This document shows, piece by piece, positions 1 through 8,150 of a stretch of DNA of 64,000 bases; position 1 is the stretch's first letter, and every line of letters starts with the position of its first letter. The DNA comes from Macrococcoides equi (GTDB taxonomy: Bacteria > Bacillota > Bacilli > Staphylococcales > Staphylococcaceae): the NCBI RefSeq assembly GCF_047425865.1, contig NZ_CP179735.1, one strand, 5' to 3'. The notes beneath the pieces were generated by a model. The model ran no database searches. It worked only from the letters and a program-made list of their open reading frames with translations, and was not told where the DNA came from. Position numbers and translations under genes: made by a program.

Positions 1-968
1 CCATGTGTCCCATAAATCATCTGCATTAAATCAGATTGTTCCTGTTTTGTCGGTAATCCAGTTGAAGGACCCCCACGCATCGTATTGATGACCACAAATG
101 GTTGCTCTGTCATACCACTTAATCCAATTGCTTCCATCATTAATGAAAGACCTGGACCTGCTGAAGCTGTAAATGCACGTACACCACCGTAGTTTACACC
201 GATTGCCATAACCGCTGCTGCAATTTCATCTTCTGTTTGAATGACCGTTCCACCGAATTCTGGTAATTTATCAATCATATATTCCATGATTTCACTTGCT
301 GGTGTAATTGGATATGCTGCCATAAATCGTGCTCCACCTGTAAGTGCACCTAAAGAAATAGCATCATTACCGATCATATATAAATGACCTTCCTCTGTAG
401 AAGGATTTAATGAAAATGTATGAAAATCTTCTTGCTCCATTAAATCAAAACCAGCATGCAATGCTTGTTTATTTAATGCACAGATTTTCTCACCCTTTTT
501 GCCAAATATATCATCAACCAATACTTCGAAATGTTTAAGATCAACACCAATCAAACTCGCGCTAGCACCTACCGCTACCATATTTTTCATTAAAGCTGTG
601 CCTAGCTCTTTCGCTACCTCTGTAAAAGCCATTGAAACAAACTTACCTTTATAATCATCTGGAGCAACTGGATCAAACTTGCTATCCGCTAAAATAATAC
701 CTGTAGCATTCATCTCATGATAGTTGACATCAATTGTTTCCTGATCAAAAGCAACTAAAATATCTAAATCATCACTGATTGAATGAACCCTTGAAGTAGA
801 AACACGTATTTTGTTATTGGTATGTCCACCTTTAATACGGCTGGAAAAATGTCTGTATCCATATAAATAATAGCCTAAACGGTTTAAAGCAGTTGAAAAA
901 ATTTCACCAGTACTTTCTATTCCTTCACCTTGCTGACCGCCGACTTTCCAAGAAATTTGAGATTTCAT
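1..968 (-). CDS. korA: 2-oxoacid:ferredoxin oxidoreductase, alpha subunit (partial, 3' end outside window)
   Basis: Translating the minus strand from the ATG at 968 gives an open frame to the window edge, about 322 residues. An N-terminal gamma-type domain (WKVGGQQGEGI near residue 7, SRIKGGHTNN near 45) is fused to an alpha domain (GNDAISLGA, AAYPITPASEIMEYM, GPGLSLMMEAIGL). This architecture is typical of the KorA subunit that oxidatively decarboxylates 2-oxoglutarate or a related 2-oxoacid to the acyl-CoA, reducing ferredoxin, together with a TPP-binding KorB expected just beyond position 1. AGGAGGG lies 5 bases before the start. The korA position after recA-rny-ymdB is the usual one in staphylococci. 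Substrate is inferred from the family. Confidence 0.9.
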   Translation of the reverse strand, partial: MKSQISWKVGGQQGEGIESTGEIFSTALNRLGYYLYGYRHFSSRIKGGHTNNKIRVSTSRVHSISDDLDILVAFDQETIDVNYHEMNATGIILADSKFDPVAPDDYKGKFVSMAFTEVAKELGTALMKNMVAVGASASLIGVDLKHFEVLVDDIFGKKGEKICALNKQALHAGFDLMEQEDFHTFSLNPSTEEGHLYMIGNDAISLGALTGGARFMAAYPITPASEIMEYMIDKLPEFGGTVIQTEDEIAAAVMAIGVNYGGVRAFTASAGPGLSLMMEAIGLSGMTEQPFVVINTMRGGPSTGLPTKQEQSDLMQMIYGTH

Positions 969-1011
969 ATGTACCCTCCTACTATAATCACTTATTCTAA
1001 TATAACAAAGA

Positions 1012-1039
1012 ACCACCTGTCTTTACATAGACAAGTGGT
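1012..1039 (-). terminator. hairpin between the 1075-1575 gene and korA
   Basis: Arms ACCACCTGTCT (1012-1022) and AGACAAGTGGT (1029-1039) pair over 11 bp with one G-T wobble around a 6-base loop. On the minus strand the hairpin is followed by a modest T-rich stretch (TCTTTGTTATATT). It could be the terminator of the ymdB transcript or a leader structure of korA; the weak T tract leaves this open. Confidence 0.5.
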
Positions 1040-1074
1040 CTGAATGATAAAAATCAGTCGAATGGCCGATAGCA

Positions 1075-1575
1075 CTATATTAGATAATCTTCCAAATTTA
1101 TCTCTCCATAAGATGCTTCATACTTATCAATAAATTCTTGGGTCTCCAGATAAATATATTTAGCAAGTTCCGGTTTTACAATAATATTGCTAATTTTCTG
1201 TTCTTCATCCGGACCTTCAAATAAATATTCTAAAATAAATGAAATTGGACTTGAACTAATAGTTATATGATTTACGTAATGTAATGAATAATCAATTTCC
1301 TTAATTTCATTATTAAGATGTGAAAATTTTTCATTAGGAAATCTTTTAATTTTATACTCTATTTTTTCAAATTCCTCAATTACATCAGCAATAATTCCAT
1401 TTATCAATTTTGCACTAACGATATTCATTACCAATCGATATTGATTAATGATTCCATTATTATCCAACTGCTTAAAACTAATAATAATATCATCGCATAT
1501 TTCTTCGACACTTACATAATTAAAATAAAGATGCTCTCCATTAAAATTTAGTTTTGAATTTTTCTTTTTAAACAT
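1075..1575 (-). CDS. hypothetical protein (166 aa), orphan downstream of ymdB
   Basis: I do not recognise this protein. It begins with a basic MFKKK stretch, is otherwise acidic and soluble-looking with no membrane segment or signal peptide, and ends in an acidic tail. An AGAGGA ribosome-binding site precedes the ATG, and the gene starts 17 bases after the ymdB stop, so it is probably the last gene of the ymdB transcript. It sits where ymdB and korA are normally adjacent, so it is likely a lineage-specific insertion. Codon use is AT-rich like the genome. The gene is likely real because of length, ribosome-binding site and spacing; function unknown. Confidence 0.75.
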   Translation of the reverse strand: MFKKKNSKLNFNGEHLYFNYVSVEEICDDIIISFKQLDNNGIINQYRLVMNIVSAKLINGIIADVIEEFEKIEYKIKRFPNEKFSHLNNEIKEIDYSLHYVNHITISSSPISFILEYLFEGPDEEQKISNIIVKPELAKYIYLETQEFIDKYEASYGEINLEDYLI

Positions 1576-1591
1576 ATCCTCTTCTCACTTT

Positions 1592-2383
1592 CTATTTCAA
1601 CGGATTATCCTGGTTGATTAATATTCTCTCTATTTTCTTTGTTGTGCCGTCTGTTTTAAGCTCAATAAACACTCCACTTAAAACGCCACGTCCTTTATCT
1701 GGTACGACATGTTTCACCGGCATAGAGGTTAAGAAACGATGAATGACTTCATCCTTATTGATACCTAATATACCATCATAATACCCTGTCATTCCGACAT
1801 CAGTAATAAATCCTGTTCCGGCGTTCAGTATACGGTTATCGCTTGTTTGTATATGGGTGTGTGTCCCCACAACAACACTCGCACGTCCATCTACATAATA
1901 ACCGAACGCACCTTTTTCACTCGTCGTTTCCGCATGAAAATCAACAAAGATATAGTCTGTTTCTTTTTTTGCCACATCATATAAAGTATCAAACTTTTTG
2001 AACGGGCAGTCAATTTGCTGCATAAAAGCGCGTCCTTGTAAATTAATGACTGCTATTTTCTTATCGTTAAACTTTATAATTTCCATCCCTTTCCCTGGGT
2101 TATCTTCAGGATAATTGGCTGGACGAACCATTTTTACACTGCTATCTAATAGGTCGTAGCTGTCACGTTGTCCATATGTATGATTGCCGAGCGTTACACA
2201 ATCTACACCTAACGTCATCATTTCTTTATAAATCTTTTCTGTAATGCCACGACCATGCGCAGCATTTTCACCATTCACAATAGTTATATTAGGTCCATAT
2301 TTCTTCTTAAGTTGCGGTAAATATTCTGTGAGCATCTCTCGACCAATCGAACCTACAACATCACCTATAAATAATATTCTCAT
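1592..2383 (-). CDS. ymdB: YmdB-family metallophosphoesterase (cyclic nucleotide phosphodiesterase)
   Basis: The 263-residue length matches B. subtilis YmdB. Metal-binding motifs run in the expected order: GDVVGSIGRE near residue 7, NGENAAHGRG near 38, GNHTYGQ near 66, FHAETTSEK near 149 and GTHTHIQTSD near 173. The family hydrolyses 2',3'-cAMP in vitro and affects biofilm and stress behaviour in Bacillus. The gene lies downstream of rny, encoding RNase Y, as in other Firmicutes; in B. subtilis YmdB has been linked to RNase Y function. Its start overlaps the stop of the upstream membrane-protein gene by 4 bases (ATGA), implying translational coupling. Confidence 0.93.
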   Translation of the reverse strand: MRILFIGDVVGSIGREMLTEYLPQLKKKYGPNITIVNGENAAHGRGITEKIYKEMMTLGVDCVTLGNHTYGQRDSYDLLDSSVKMVRPANYPEDNPGKGMEIIKFNDKKIAVINLQGRAFMQQIDCPFKKFDTLYDVAKKETDYIFVDFHAETTSEKGAFGYYVDGRASVVVGTHTHIQTSDNRILNAGTGFITDVGMTGYYDGILGINKDEVIHRFLTSMPVKHVVPDKGRGVLSGVFIELKTDGTTKKIERILINQDNPLK

Positions 2384-3153
2384 AATTGCCTCTTTCTTTC
2401 TGCACGTTTCATTTTAACTCTCAGATAACATATATAACATAAAAATATACCTAGAATCAACGTGAGTAAGGGATAAAAGATAAAAAGATAGAATATGTAG
2501 TGACTGATATGCTGTTCTGGTAAAGTCTTAAAGCCCACTAGATTCAGTCTATTATTCCATACACCGTCTAAGTTAATCGTTTCAAGCGTTTTTTTCCCGT
2601 TTATGTTTTTAGCATGACTTTGTATCGCGACATATTGAATAACATTTTTGTTTTGGTTAAAGACCATGAGCAATGTCTCACCTGTCGAAATTTTCTTTTC
2701 AAATATAATCGGTGTCCTGATGTAATGATGATTTATATCTTCACGTGTCTTAATATCAACATTTACCTTATCCTTATTGATATAAATTTCTTTTACATGC
2801 TTTTTAGCAATTTGCTCAATAATTTGTATACTTTGATCACCAAGTTGATATGTACGGCGATATGTTTGACTTGTTTTCATTAGCTGTTGATAATCTTTTA
2901 GACTGTGTGCGACTATCTCTTTACCCTTATCATCAGTGAAAATATGTTCAACCGAAATCATATCAACATTAATATTATCATCTGCATTCACTTCATTAAT
3001 ATTATGTTCATCAATAATCAATTCAGTTAATAAACGTTCTTTATACGCTTGTTGTCTATTATGATGAAGTTGATATGCTTCTATTATAGGTAGTAAAGAT
3101 ATCAAAATTAATATTGCGCCTATACCTAAATAAATTTTTACACGTTTTTCCAT
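2380..3153 (-). CDS. hypothetical membrane protein with two terminal TM helices (257 aa)
   Basis: Not recognised. Residues about 8-26 form one hydrophobic helix and about 220-245 a second one, with a roughly 190-residue hydrophilic region between them that carries repeated KNINGKK/NINVD-type segments. With a short basic N-terminus, the middle domain would be predicted outside the membrane. AAGGAG lies 8 bases before the ATG. The gene is inserted between rny and ymdB and overlaps ymdB by 4 bases, so it is co-translated with the phosphodiesterase. In staphylococci rny and ymdB are normally direct neighbours, so this is an unusual neighbour whose role may relate to YmdB; that link is inference from position only. 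Confidence 0.75.
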   Translation of the reverse strand: MEKRVKIYLGIGAILILISLLPIIEAYQLHHNRQQAYKERLLTELIIDEHNINEVNADDNINVDMISVEHIFTDDKGKEIVAHSLKDYQQLMKTSQTYRRTYQLGDQSIQIIEQIAKKHVKEIYINKDKVNVDIKTREDINHHYIRTPIIFEKKISTGETLLMVFNQNKNVIQYVAIQSHAKNINGKKTLETINLDGVWNNRLNLVGFKTLPEQHISHYIFYLFIFYPLLTLILGIFLCYICYLRVKMKRAERKRQL

Positions 3154-3360
3154 AGCTTAACTCCTTAAATAATATATATACCTATAATATTATCATTTGA
3201 AAAGGCAAATTGAATACCAGTATCAGCACTGCAAAACAAGGTATGAACCGAAAAAAGAAAATCTCTATTCATTGTATTTTTATCATATCCGAGGGTCACA
3301 TCATCCATATTTTATTCATTAATATATCATACATTTCCAGTATAACACTATTTTATCTCA

Positions 3361-3403
3361 CAAAAAAAACAACCCTCAAAGCCTTGTGGCTCTAAGAGTT
3401 GTT
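3361..3403 (-). terminator. intrinsic terminator after rny
   Basis: On the minus strand, 14 bases after the rny stop, a long stem is formed by 3369-3384 and 3389-3402 (core AGAGCC / GGCTTT) with an ACAA loop, followed by eight T residues (3361-3368). This is a standard rho-independent terminator. Confidence 0.85.
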
Positions 3404-3416
3404 GTTTATACCGCTA

Positions 3417-4973
3417 TTATTTCGCGTATTCTATCGCACGCATTTCTCTGACGACTGTCACTTTGATGTGACCAGGATATTGTAATTCTTCTTCGATTTG
3501 ATTTTTTATATCTCGAGCAATTCGATGCGCTTTTAAATCATCAACATCTTCAGGTGAAACTATGATACGAATCTCACGTCCTGCCTGAATTGCAAATGAC
3601 TTTTCTACACCGTCATAACTTTCTGATATCTCTTCTAATCGTTCTAGACGTCTCACATAATTTTCTAAAGTTTCTCTTCGTGCACCCGGGCGTGCAGCAC
3701 TTAATGCGTCTGCAGCTGCTACCAGCACTGAAATGACGCTGTTCGGTTCAATATCACCATGATGTGAATGAATAGCATTGATAACTGTAGCATGTTCACG
3801 ATATTTCTTCGCTAAATCTACACCAATTTCAACATGTGATCCTTCTACTTCATGATCAATCGCTTTACCGATATCATGTAACAATCCAGCACGTTTGGCT
3901 AACGTTACATCTTCACCTAATTCAGCAGCTAGCATACCTGATAGATGTGCTACTTCAATAGAATGCTTTAAAACATTTTGTCCGTAACTTGTACGGAACT
4001 TCATACGGCCTAATATTTTCACTAAATCCGGATGTAAGTTATGAATACCTAGTTCAAATGTAGCAGCTTCACCTGCTTCACGAATAATTTCATCAACAGA
4101 TTTACGTGCTTTTTCAACCATTTCTTCAATACGTCCCGGATGAATTCTACCATCTGAAACTAATGCTTCTAAAGCTGTTTTTGCAATTTCACGTCTGATT
4201 GGGTCGAATCCAGATAAAATGACCGCTTCAGGAGTATCATCAATAATTAAATCTATACCTGTCAGCGTTTCAAGCGTACGAATATTTCGGCCTTCACGTC
4301 CGATAATTCTACCTTTCATTTCATCATTTGGCAGGTTAATCACAGATACTGTAGATTCAGAAGTATGTTCTGCTGCTAGTCTTTGAACTGTAGTCGCAAG
4401 TACCATCTTAGCTTTTTTATCAACTTGTGATTTAGCTTCTTGTTCTTTTTCTCTAACCATTACAGCGATATCATGTGTTAATTCTTCTTCAACCTGATCA
4501 ATAATTTCCTGTTTTGCTTCTTCTTGCGTCAGTCCGGAGATGCGTGTTAATTCTTGTTCATGTTTTACTATAATTTCTTGCACACTTTGCTCTAACGCAT
4601 CTACATGTTGTTGTTTTTCTTCAATTTTAGATTCTTTTTGTTCTAAAAGCTCATCTTTCTTATCTAAAAGTTCACTTTTTCGATCTAAATTCTCTTCTTT
4701 TTGAAGAAGTCTTGCTTCTTGTCTTGCAAGGTCTGAACGTCGTTCTTTAAATTCACCTTCTAAACGATCGCTTCTTACTTGAATTTCTTCCTTTGCCTCA
4801 AGTAATTTTTCCTTTTTTAGACTTTCAGCTTCTTTGTTTGCTTCACCAATAATATGATCAGCCGTTGTTCTGGCCTGCATCTGCTGATTAGTTAAGCTAT
4901 TCTTTGCTAATATGTAACCCACACCAACACCTAGAATTATACCAAGCAAAATGAATAAGAGGTTTAATAGCAT
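3417..4973 (-). CDS. rny: ribonuclease Y
   Basis: 518 residues. Residues 2-24 are a single hydrophobic membrane anchor. Residues about 30-195 form a highly charged coiled coil rich in Glu, Lys and Gln. A KH RNA-binding domain contains GRIIGREGRNIRTLE near residue 222. An HD domain contains the catalytic LLHDIGKAIDHEVEGSH near residue 363 and HSHHGD near 398. RNase Y is the membrane-bound endonuclease that initiates bulk mRNA decay in staphylococci and Bacillus. AGGAGGTG precedes the start. Length and domain order match the family exactly. Confidence 0.98.
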   Translation of the reverse strand: MLLNLLFILLGIILGVGVGYILAKNSLTNQQMQARTTADHIIGEANKEAESLKKEKLLEAKEEIQVRSDRLEGEFKERRSDLARQEARLLQKEENLDRKSELLDKKDELLEQKESKIEEKQQHVDALEQSVQEIIVKHEQELTRISGLTQEEAKQEIIDQVEEELTHDIAVMVREKEQEAKSQVDKKAKMVLATTVQRLAAEHTSESTVSVINLPNDEMKGRIIGREGRNIRTLETLTGIDLIIDDTPEAVILSGFDPIRREIAKTALEALVSDGRIHPGRIEEMVEKARKSVDEIIREAGEAATFELGIHNLHPDLVKILGRMKFRTSYGQNVLKHSIEVAHLSGMLAAELGEDVTLAKRAGLLHDIGKAIDHEVEGSHVEIGVDLAKKYREHATVINAIHSHHGDIEPNSVISVLVAAADALSAARPGARRETLENYVRRLERLEEISESYDGVEKSFAIQAGREIRIIVSPEDVDDLKAHRIARDIKNQIEEELQYPGHIKVTVVREMRAIEYAK

Positions 4974-5134
4974 GACATAAACACCTCCTTATTTGCTTTT
5001 TCATCTAGTTATATCAAAACAATGTATAGAATGAAGTTATTCATATACAAATTAATTGTACGTTTAAAAAGTTAAGTGTGTCAAGGTAAGTAAAAAATTA
5101 TTTAACGTATATTTAATTAATTGTTGAAATATTA

Positions 5135-5181
5135 CAAAAATCCGAATGATATACATAAATAATTGTGTATATCATTCGGAT
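5135..5181 (-). terminator. intrinsic terminator after recA
   Basis: ATCCGAATGATATACA (5140-5155) and its exact reverse complement (5166-5181) form a perfect 16-bp stem with a 10-base loop, followed on the minus strand by TTTTTG. It lies 8 bases beyond the recA stop codon. Confidence 0.92.
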
Positions 5182-5188
5182 AAAACAT

Positions 5189-6250
5189 TTATACTAATTC
5201 ATCATCAAATAAATCATCTGTTTCAGGTTCTGATGGTAATTCTGTTTTAGGAGCGTCCTTATCTTCTCCGATACCCATCGCTTTTCTAATCTTCATATCG
5301 ATTTCATCACGTACTTCAGGATTCTCACGTAAGTAAGTTTTAATATTCTCTCTACCCTGACCAATACGTTCTCCTTCGTATGAGTACCAAGCTCCAGATT
5401 TTTGTAAAACTTCATATTCTGCACCTAAATCGACCATTTCACCTTCTCGTGAAATACCTTGTCCATACATAATATCCACTTCTGCTACTTTGAATGGCGG
5501 CGCTACTTTATTTTTAACAATTTTAATTTTAGTACGATTACCCACGATGTCTTGTCCTTGCTTTAACTGTTCAGCACGACGAACTTCTAAACGTACTGAT
5601 GAATAGAATTTTAATGCACGACCACCTGGTGTAGTTTCAGGGTTACCAAACATTACACCAATTTTTTCACGTACTTGGTTAATAAATATCGCGATCGTGT
5701 TCGATTTTGAAACCGCACCTGATAACTTACGTAATGCTTGAGACATCAAGCGTGCCTGAAGACCCATATGAGAGTCACCCATTTCACCTTCGATTTCTGC
5801 CTTCGGTGTTAATGCAGCAACTGAATCGACTACAATAATATCAACAGCACCACTACGAACAAATGCCTCTGCAATTTCTAAACCTTGCTCACCATGGTCA
5901 GGTTGAGATAAATATAAGTTATCAATATCTACACCTAATTTTTGAGCATATACAGGATCTAAAGCATGCTCCGCATCAATAAATGCAGCAATCCCACCTT
6001 GTTTTTGCACTTCAGCAATCGCGTGTAATGCTACAGTTGTTTTACCAGAACTCTCAGGACCATAAATTTCAATGATTCTGCCTTTCGGATATCCACCTAT
6101 ACCTAACGCATTATCTAACGTAATAGAACCAGAAGATACTGCAGATACATTATGTGCTGTATTCTCTCCAAGTTTCATTACGGCACCTTTACCGAAAGAT
6201 TTTTCCATATTTTTAATTACAGTATCTAAAGCTTTTTGACGTTCACTCAT
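5189..6250 (-). CDS. recA: recombinase RecA
   Basis: 353 residues, normal for Firmicutes. Walker A GPESSGKTT lies near residue 64, the catalytic Glu and EHALDP region near 94, Walker B VDIIVVDSVAAL near 137, and the L2 loop with NQVREKIGVMFGNPETTPGG near 191. The acidic C-terminal tail ends DDLFDDELV. RecA forms filaments on single-stranded DNA, drives strand exchange and stimulates LexA self-cleavage. An AGGAGG ribosome-binding site precedes the ATG. The gene has its own promoter and SOS box (6404-6454) and its own terminator, so it is a single-gene transcription unit here. Confidence 0.98.
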   Translation of the reverse strand: MSERQKALDTVIKNMEKSFGKGAVMKLGENTAHNVSAVSSGSITLDNALGIGGYPKGRIIEIYGPESSGKTTVALHAIAEVQKQGGIAAFIDAEHALDPVYAQKLGVDIDNLYLSQPDHGEQGLEIAEAFVRSGAVDIIVVDSVAALTPKAEIEGEMGDSHMGLQARLMSQALRKLSGAVSKSNTIAIFINQVREKIGVMFGNPETTPGGRALKFYSSVRLEVRRAEQLKQGQDIVGNRTKIKIVKNKVAPPFKVAEVDIMYGQGISREGEMVDLGAEYEVLQKSGAWYSYEGERIGQGRENIKTYLRENPEVRDEIDMKIRKAMGIGEDKDAPKTELPSEPETDDLFDDELV

Positions 6251-6403
6251 AAGTTAGTTGTCCTCCTAAAATTTATATATCATTTTGTTGTAAAATTAAT
6301 TGTTGTCCTCTTTATCAAAAGTAAATTTAACTATTATAAATTATAGATATTTTTATTTACCCCTTATAAAAATTTTTCAACCTCGTTACTCACTACATAT
6401 AAT

Positions 6404-6432
6404 ACTATACGCATATTCAAGAAAATAAGCAA
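6404..6432 (-). promoter_or_regulatory. recA promoter
   Basis: On the minus strand TTGCTT (6427-6432) and TATAGT (6404-6409) are separated by exactly 17 bases, a good sigma-A arrangement. This predicts an mRNA leader of about 150 bases before the recA ATG at 6250. I saw no other feature in the 6251-6403 leader. Confidence 0.7.
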
Positions 6433-6440
6433 GTAAAAAG

Positions 6441-6454
6441 CGAACGCATGTTTG
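6441..6454. promoter_or_regulatory. LexA (SOS) box upstream of recA
   Basis: CGAACGCATGTTTG fits the Gram-positive SOS-box consensus CGAACRNRYGTTYC at every constrained position except the last. It lies 8 bases upstream of the predicted -35 element of recA, a position from which LexA could occlude polymerase. LexA control of recA is established in Bacillus and staphylococci. Confidence 0.8.
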
Positions 6455-6566
6455 TATTTTTTATTTTTTTCCTTAAAAAAGGGGAACAGAATAAACAAAA
6501 TTTATTTTACTTAAGTATTTAATGATATTTTCAAAAAAATGGTTTAAATCATTACGTAATAAAAAA

Positions 6567-6589
6567 AGAACTAAGCACAGCTTAGTTCA
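6567..6589 (-). terminator. left copy of the duplicated pgsA terminator palindrome (target-site duplication), retains the T tract
   Basis: A 9-bp palindrome with arms GAACTAAGC and GCTTAGTTC around ACA. On the minus strand it is followed by TTTTTTT (6561-6567). It is identical over 23 bp to 8124-8146 on the other side of the insertion sequence. Before the insertion this was presumably the terminator of the gene upstream of recA. Confidence 0.85.
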
Positions 6590-6598
6590 CAGATTGAA

Positions 6599-6636
6599 GA
6601 CAAACTCACTTTTGGAATTGTGAGTTTGTCTTTTTT
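6599..6636 (+). terminator. subterminal hairpin/terminator inside the IS1182 left end
   Basis: Perfect 11-bp stem GACAAACTCAC / GTGAGTTTGTC with a 10-base loop and TTTTTT (6631-6636) directly after it on the plus strand. It would stop transcription entering the element from its left end. Confidence 0.75.
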
Positions 6637-6682
6637 CTTCGAAAAAGATTGTTATTTTAAAGAAATTAGCAAAATATCTAGA

Positions 6683-8035
6683 CTATCCTGCTAGATAATT
6701 TGCTAATTTCTTTAAATTCATGCATGCGAAAATAAGCGTGGTCTCCATGGTGACTTTATTAATTCCTTTGTACTTAGTCCAACGTAAACCATGCTGCTCT
6801 TTAGCATCAGCAAAACGTCTTTCTATTGTTTGACTACGTAACTTATATACAGCTTTTATAGTATCAATAAATCTCAAGTCATCAACAATATCAAGATATT
6901 TTTGCCATATATGTCTTGTGACGATTTTTTTCTGTTCTTTACTCTTAGTACATTTATTAAGTAAAGGACAATCCATACATTTATTTTGATTAGAAATATA
7001 TAAACGGTAACCATCGCTGTCTGTCCTCTGATATTTCAACATTTGATTATTAGGGCAAATATAGCAATCATAGTACTCGTCATATATAAATTCGTTTTTA
7101 TTCATTAAGTCCTTCGGACCAATTGGTCGCTTATACGGCATAGCGGGTAGTATTTCTTTATCTAATAAATACTTTGCATTATGAGGTGTTTTATATCCAG
7201 AATCCACAGCAACATATCTCGGTAGTAATTTTTTACTTTCAAGCCTGTCAACCATAGGCACTAACTGTGTACTATCATGAATATTACCAGGAGTTAAATG
7301 AAAATCGACGATATAACCATACTTATCACAGCATGTATGTGCACTATAAGCAAATTGTTATTCTCTTTCACTTTTAACATAGTAACCAGCATCCGGATCA
7401 TTATTACTTATTTTTATTACTTTAAGATTCTCCTCCTTTCTTGAAGCTAGAGGCTTTTTTCCTTCAGATTCTCTTATAGAATTGATATCTTCAATAAGCT
7501 CTTGTTCATAAAGTTTAGAAGTCTTGTGTATCTCTTGTTTAATAAATTTCTTTTTATTGGCATTTGCCTTAATATGCGTTGAATCAATAAATAGTGAAGT
7601 GTTATCAACGAAGTTATGATCTATAGCGATTTTGAGTATACGAGAAAAGATTTCTTCGAAAATCTGATTATCATAAAATCGTCTAGAATAGTTCTTACCG
7701 AAGGTAGAAAAATGAGGTACTTTATCATTGACGCCTAATCCAAGATACCATTTGTAGGCAAAATTTGTTTCAATCTCTTTTATTGTTTGACGCATAGATT
7801 TTATACCAAAAAGATGTTGTAGTAAAACTATTTTTATCAATATCACAGGATCAATACTAGGACGGCCGTTATCTGTTGAATACTTTTCTTCTACTAAGTC
7901 GTATACAAATGATAAATCAAATACTTTATCAACTTTTCTCAGAAGATGATTTTCTGGTACAAGGTCTTCTAATGAATACATCTCAAATTGAGTTCTAATG
8001 ATATTAATATCCTCAGATTTACTTTTCTTTATCAT
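6683..8035 (-). pseudogene. IS1182-family transposase interrupted by a premature stop codon
   Basis: One reading frame of 451 codons from the ATG at 8035 (ribosome-binding site GGGGGTG) to 6683, broken only by TAA at 7358-7360. The frame is the same on both sides. The N-terminal part has a DUF772-type domain (LEDLVPENHLLRKVDKVFD, LLQHLFGIKSMRQ, YKWYLGLG) and FIDSTHIKANANKKK. The stop follows SERE, where Lys (AAA) is expected, and the frame resumes with QFAYSAHTCCDKYGYIVDFH. The C-terminal part has a zinc-ribbon-like CPNNQMLKY...CPLLNKC and QTIERRFADAKEQHGLR. A single nonsense mutation is the simplest explanation, so this copy is probably inactive unless read through. The frame is open a further 7 codons upstream (to 8056), but those lack a ribosome-binding site. 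Confidence 0.9.
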
Positions 8036-8123
8036 ATAAACACCCCCGTTTAACAATATACTTAAATTATATCAAAAAAAGACTATAGACTTCATCTCCG
8101 AAGGAGACTTTGTCTACAGTCTG

Positions 8124-8146
8124 AGAACTAAGCACAGCTTAGTTCA
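8124..8146 (-). repeat. right copy of the IS1182 target-site duplication
   Basis: Identical to 6567-6589. This copy lies directly after the pgsA stop (8151) but on the minus strand is followed by CTCAGACTG rather than a T run, so it has lost its terminator character and pgsA transcripts may read into the insertion sequence. Confidence 0.85.
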
Positions 8147-8150
8147 AGAA

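Larger units (their letters stand above)
6590..8123 (-). mobile_element. IS1182-family insertion sequence (about 1534 bp)
   Basis: The element is bounded by a 23-bp direct repeat (6567-6589 and 8124-8146). Its ends are imperfect inverted repeats: CAGATTGAAGACAAACTC at 6590 against CAGACTGTAGACAAAGTC read inward from 8123, 15 of 18 identical. A subterminal stem GACAAACTCAC (6599-6609) / GTGAGTTTGTC (6620-6630) followed by TTTTTT on the plus strand forms an inward-facing terminator that would shield the transposase gene from antisense transcription. The single gene is a transposase transcribed in the same direction as pgsA and recA. The target was a palindromic terminator, consistent with reported preference of this family for such sites. 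Confidence 0.9.

Noticed and set aside
3210..3395. Plus-strand 61-codon frame between rny and the orphan membrane gene
   Set aside because: Runs through the rny terminator and has no ribosome-binding site.
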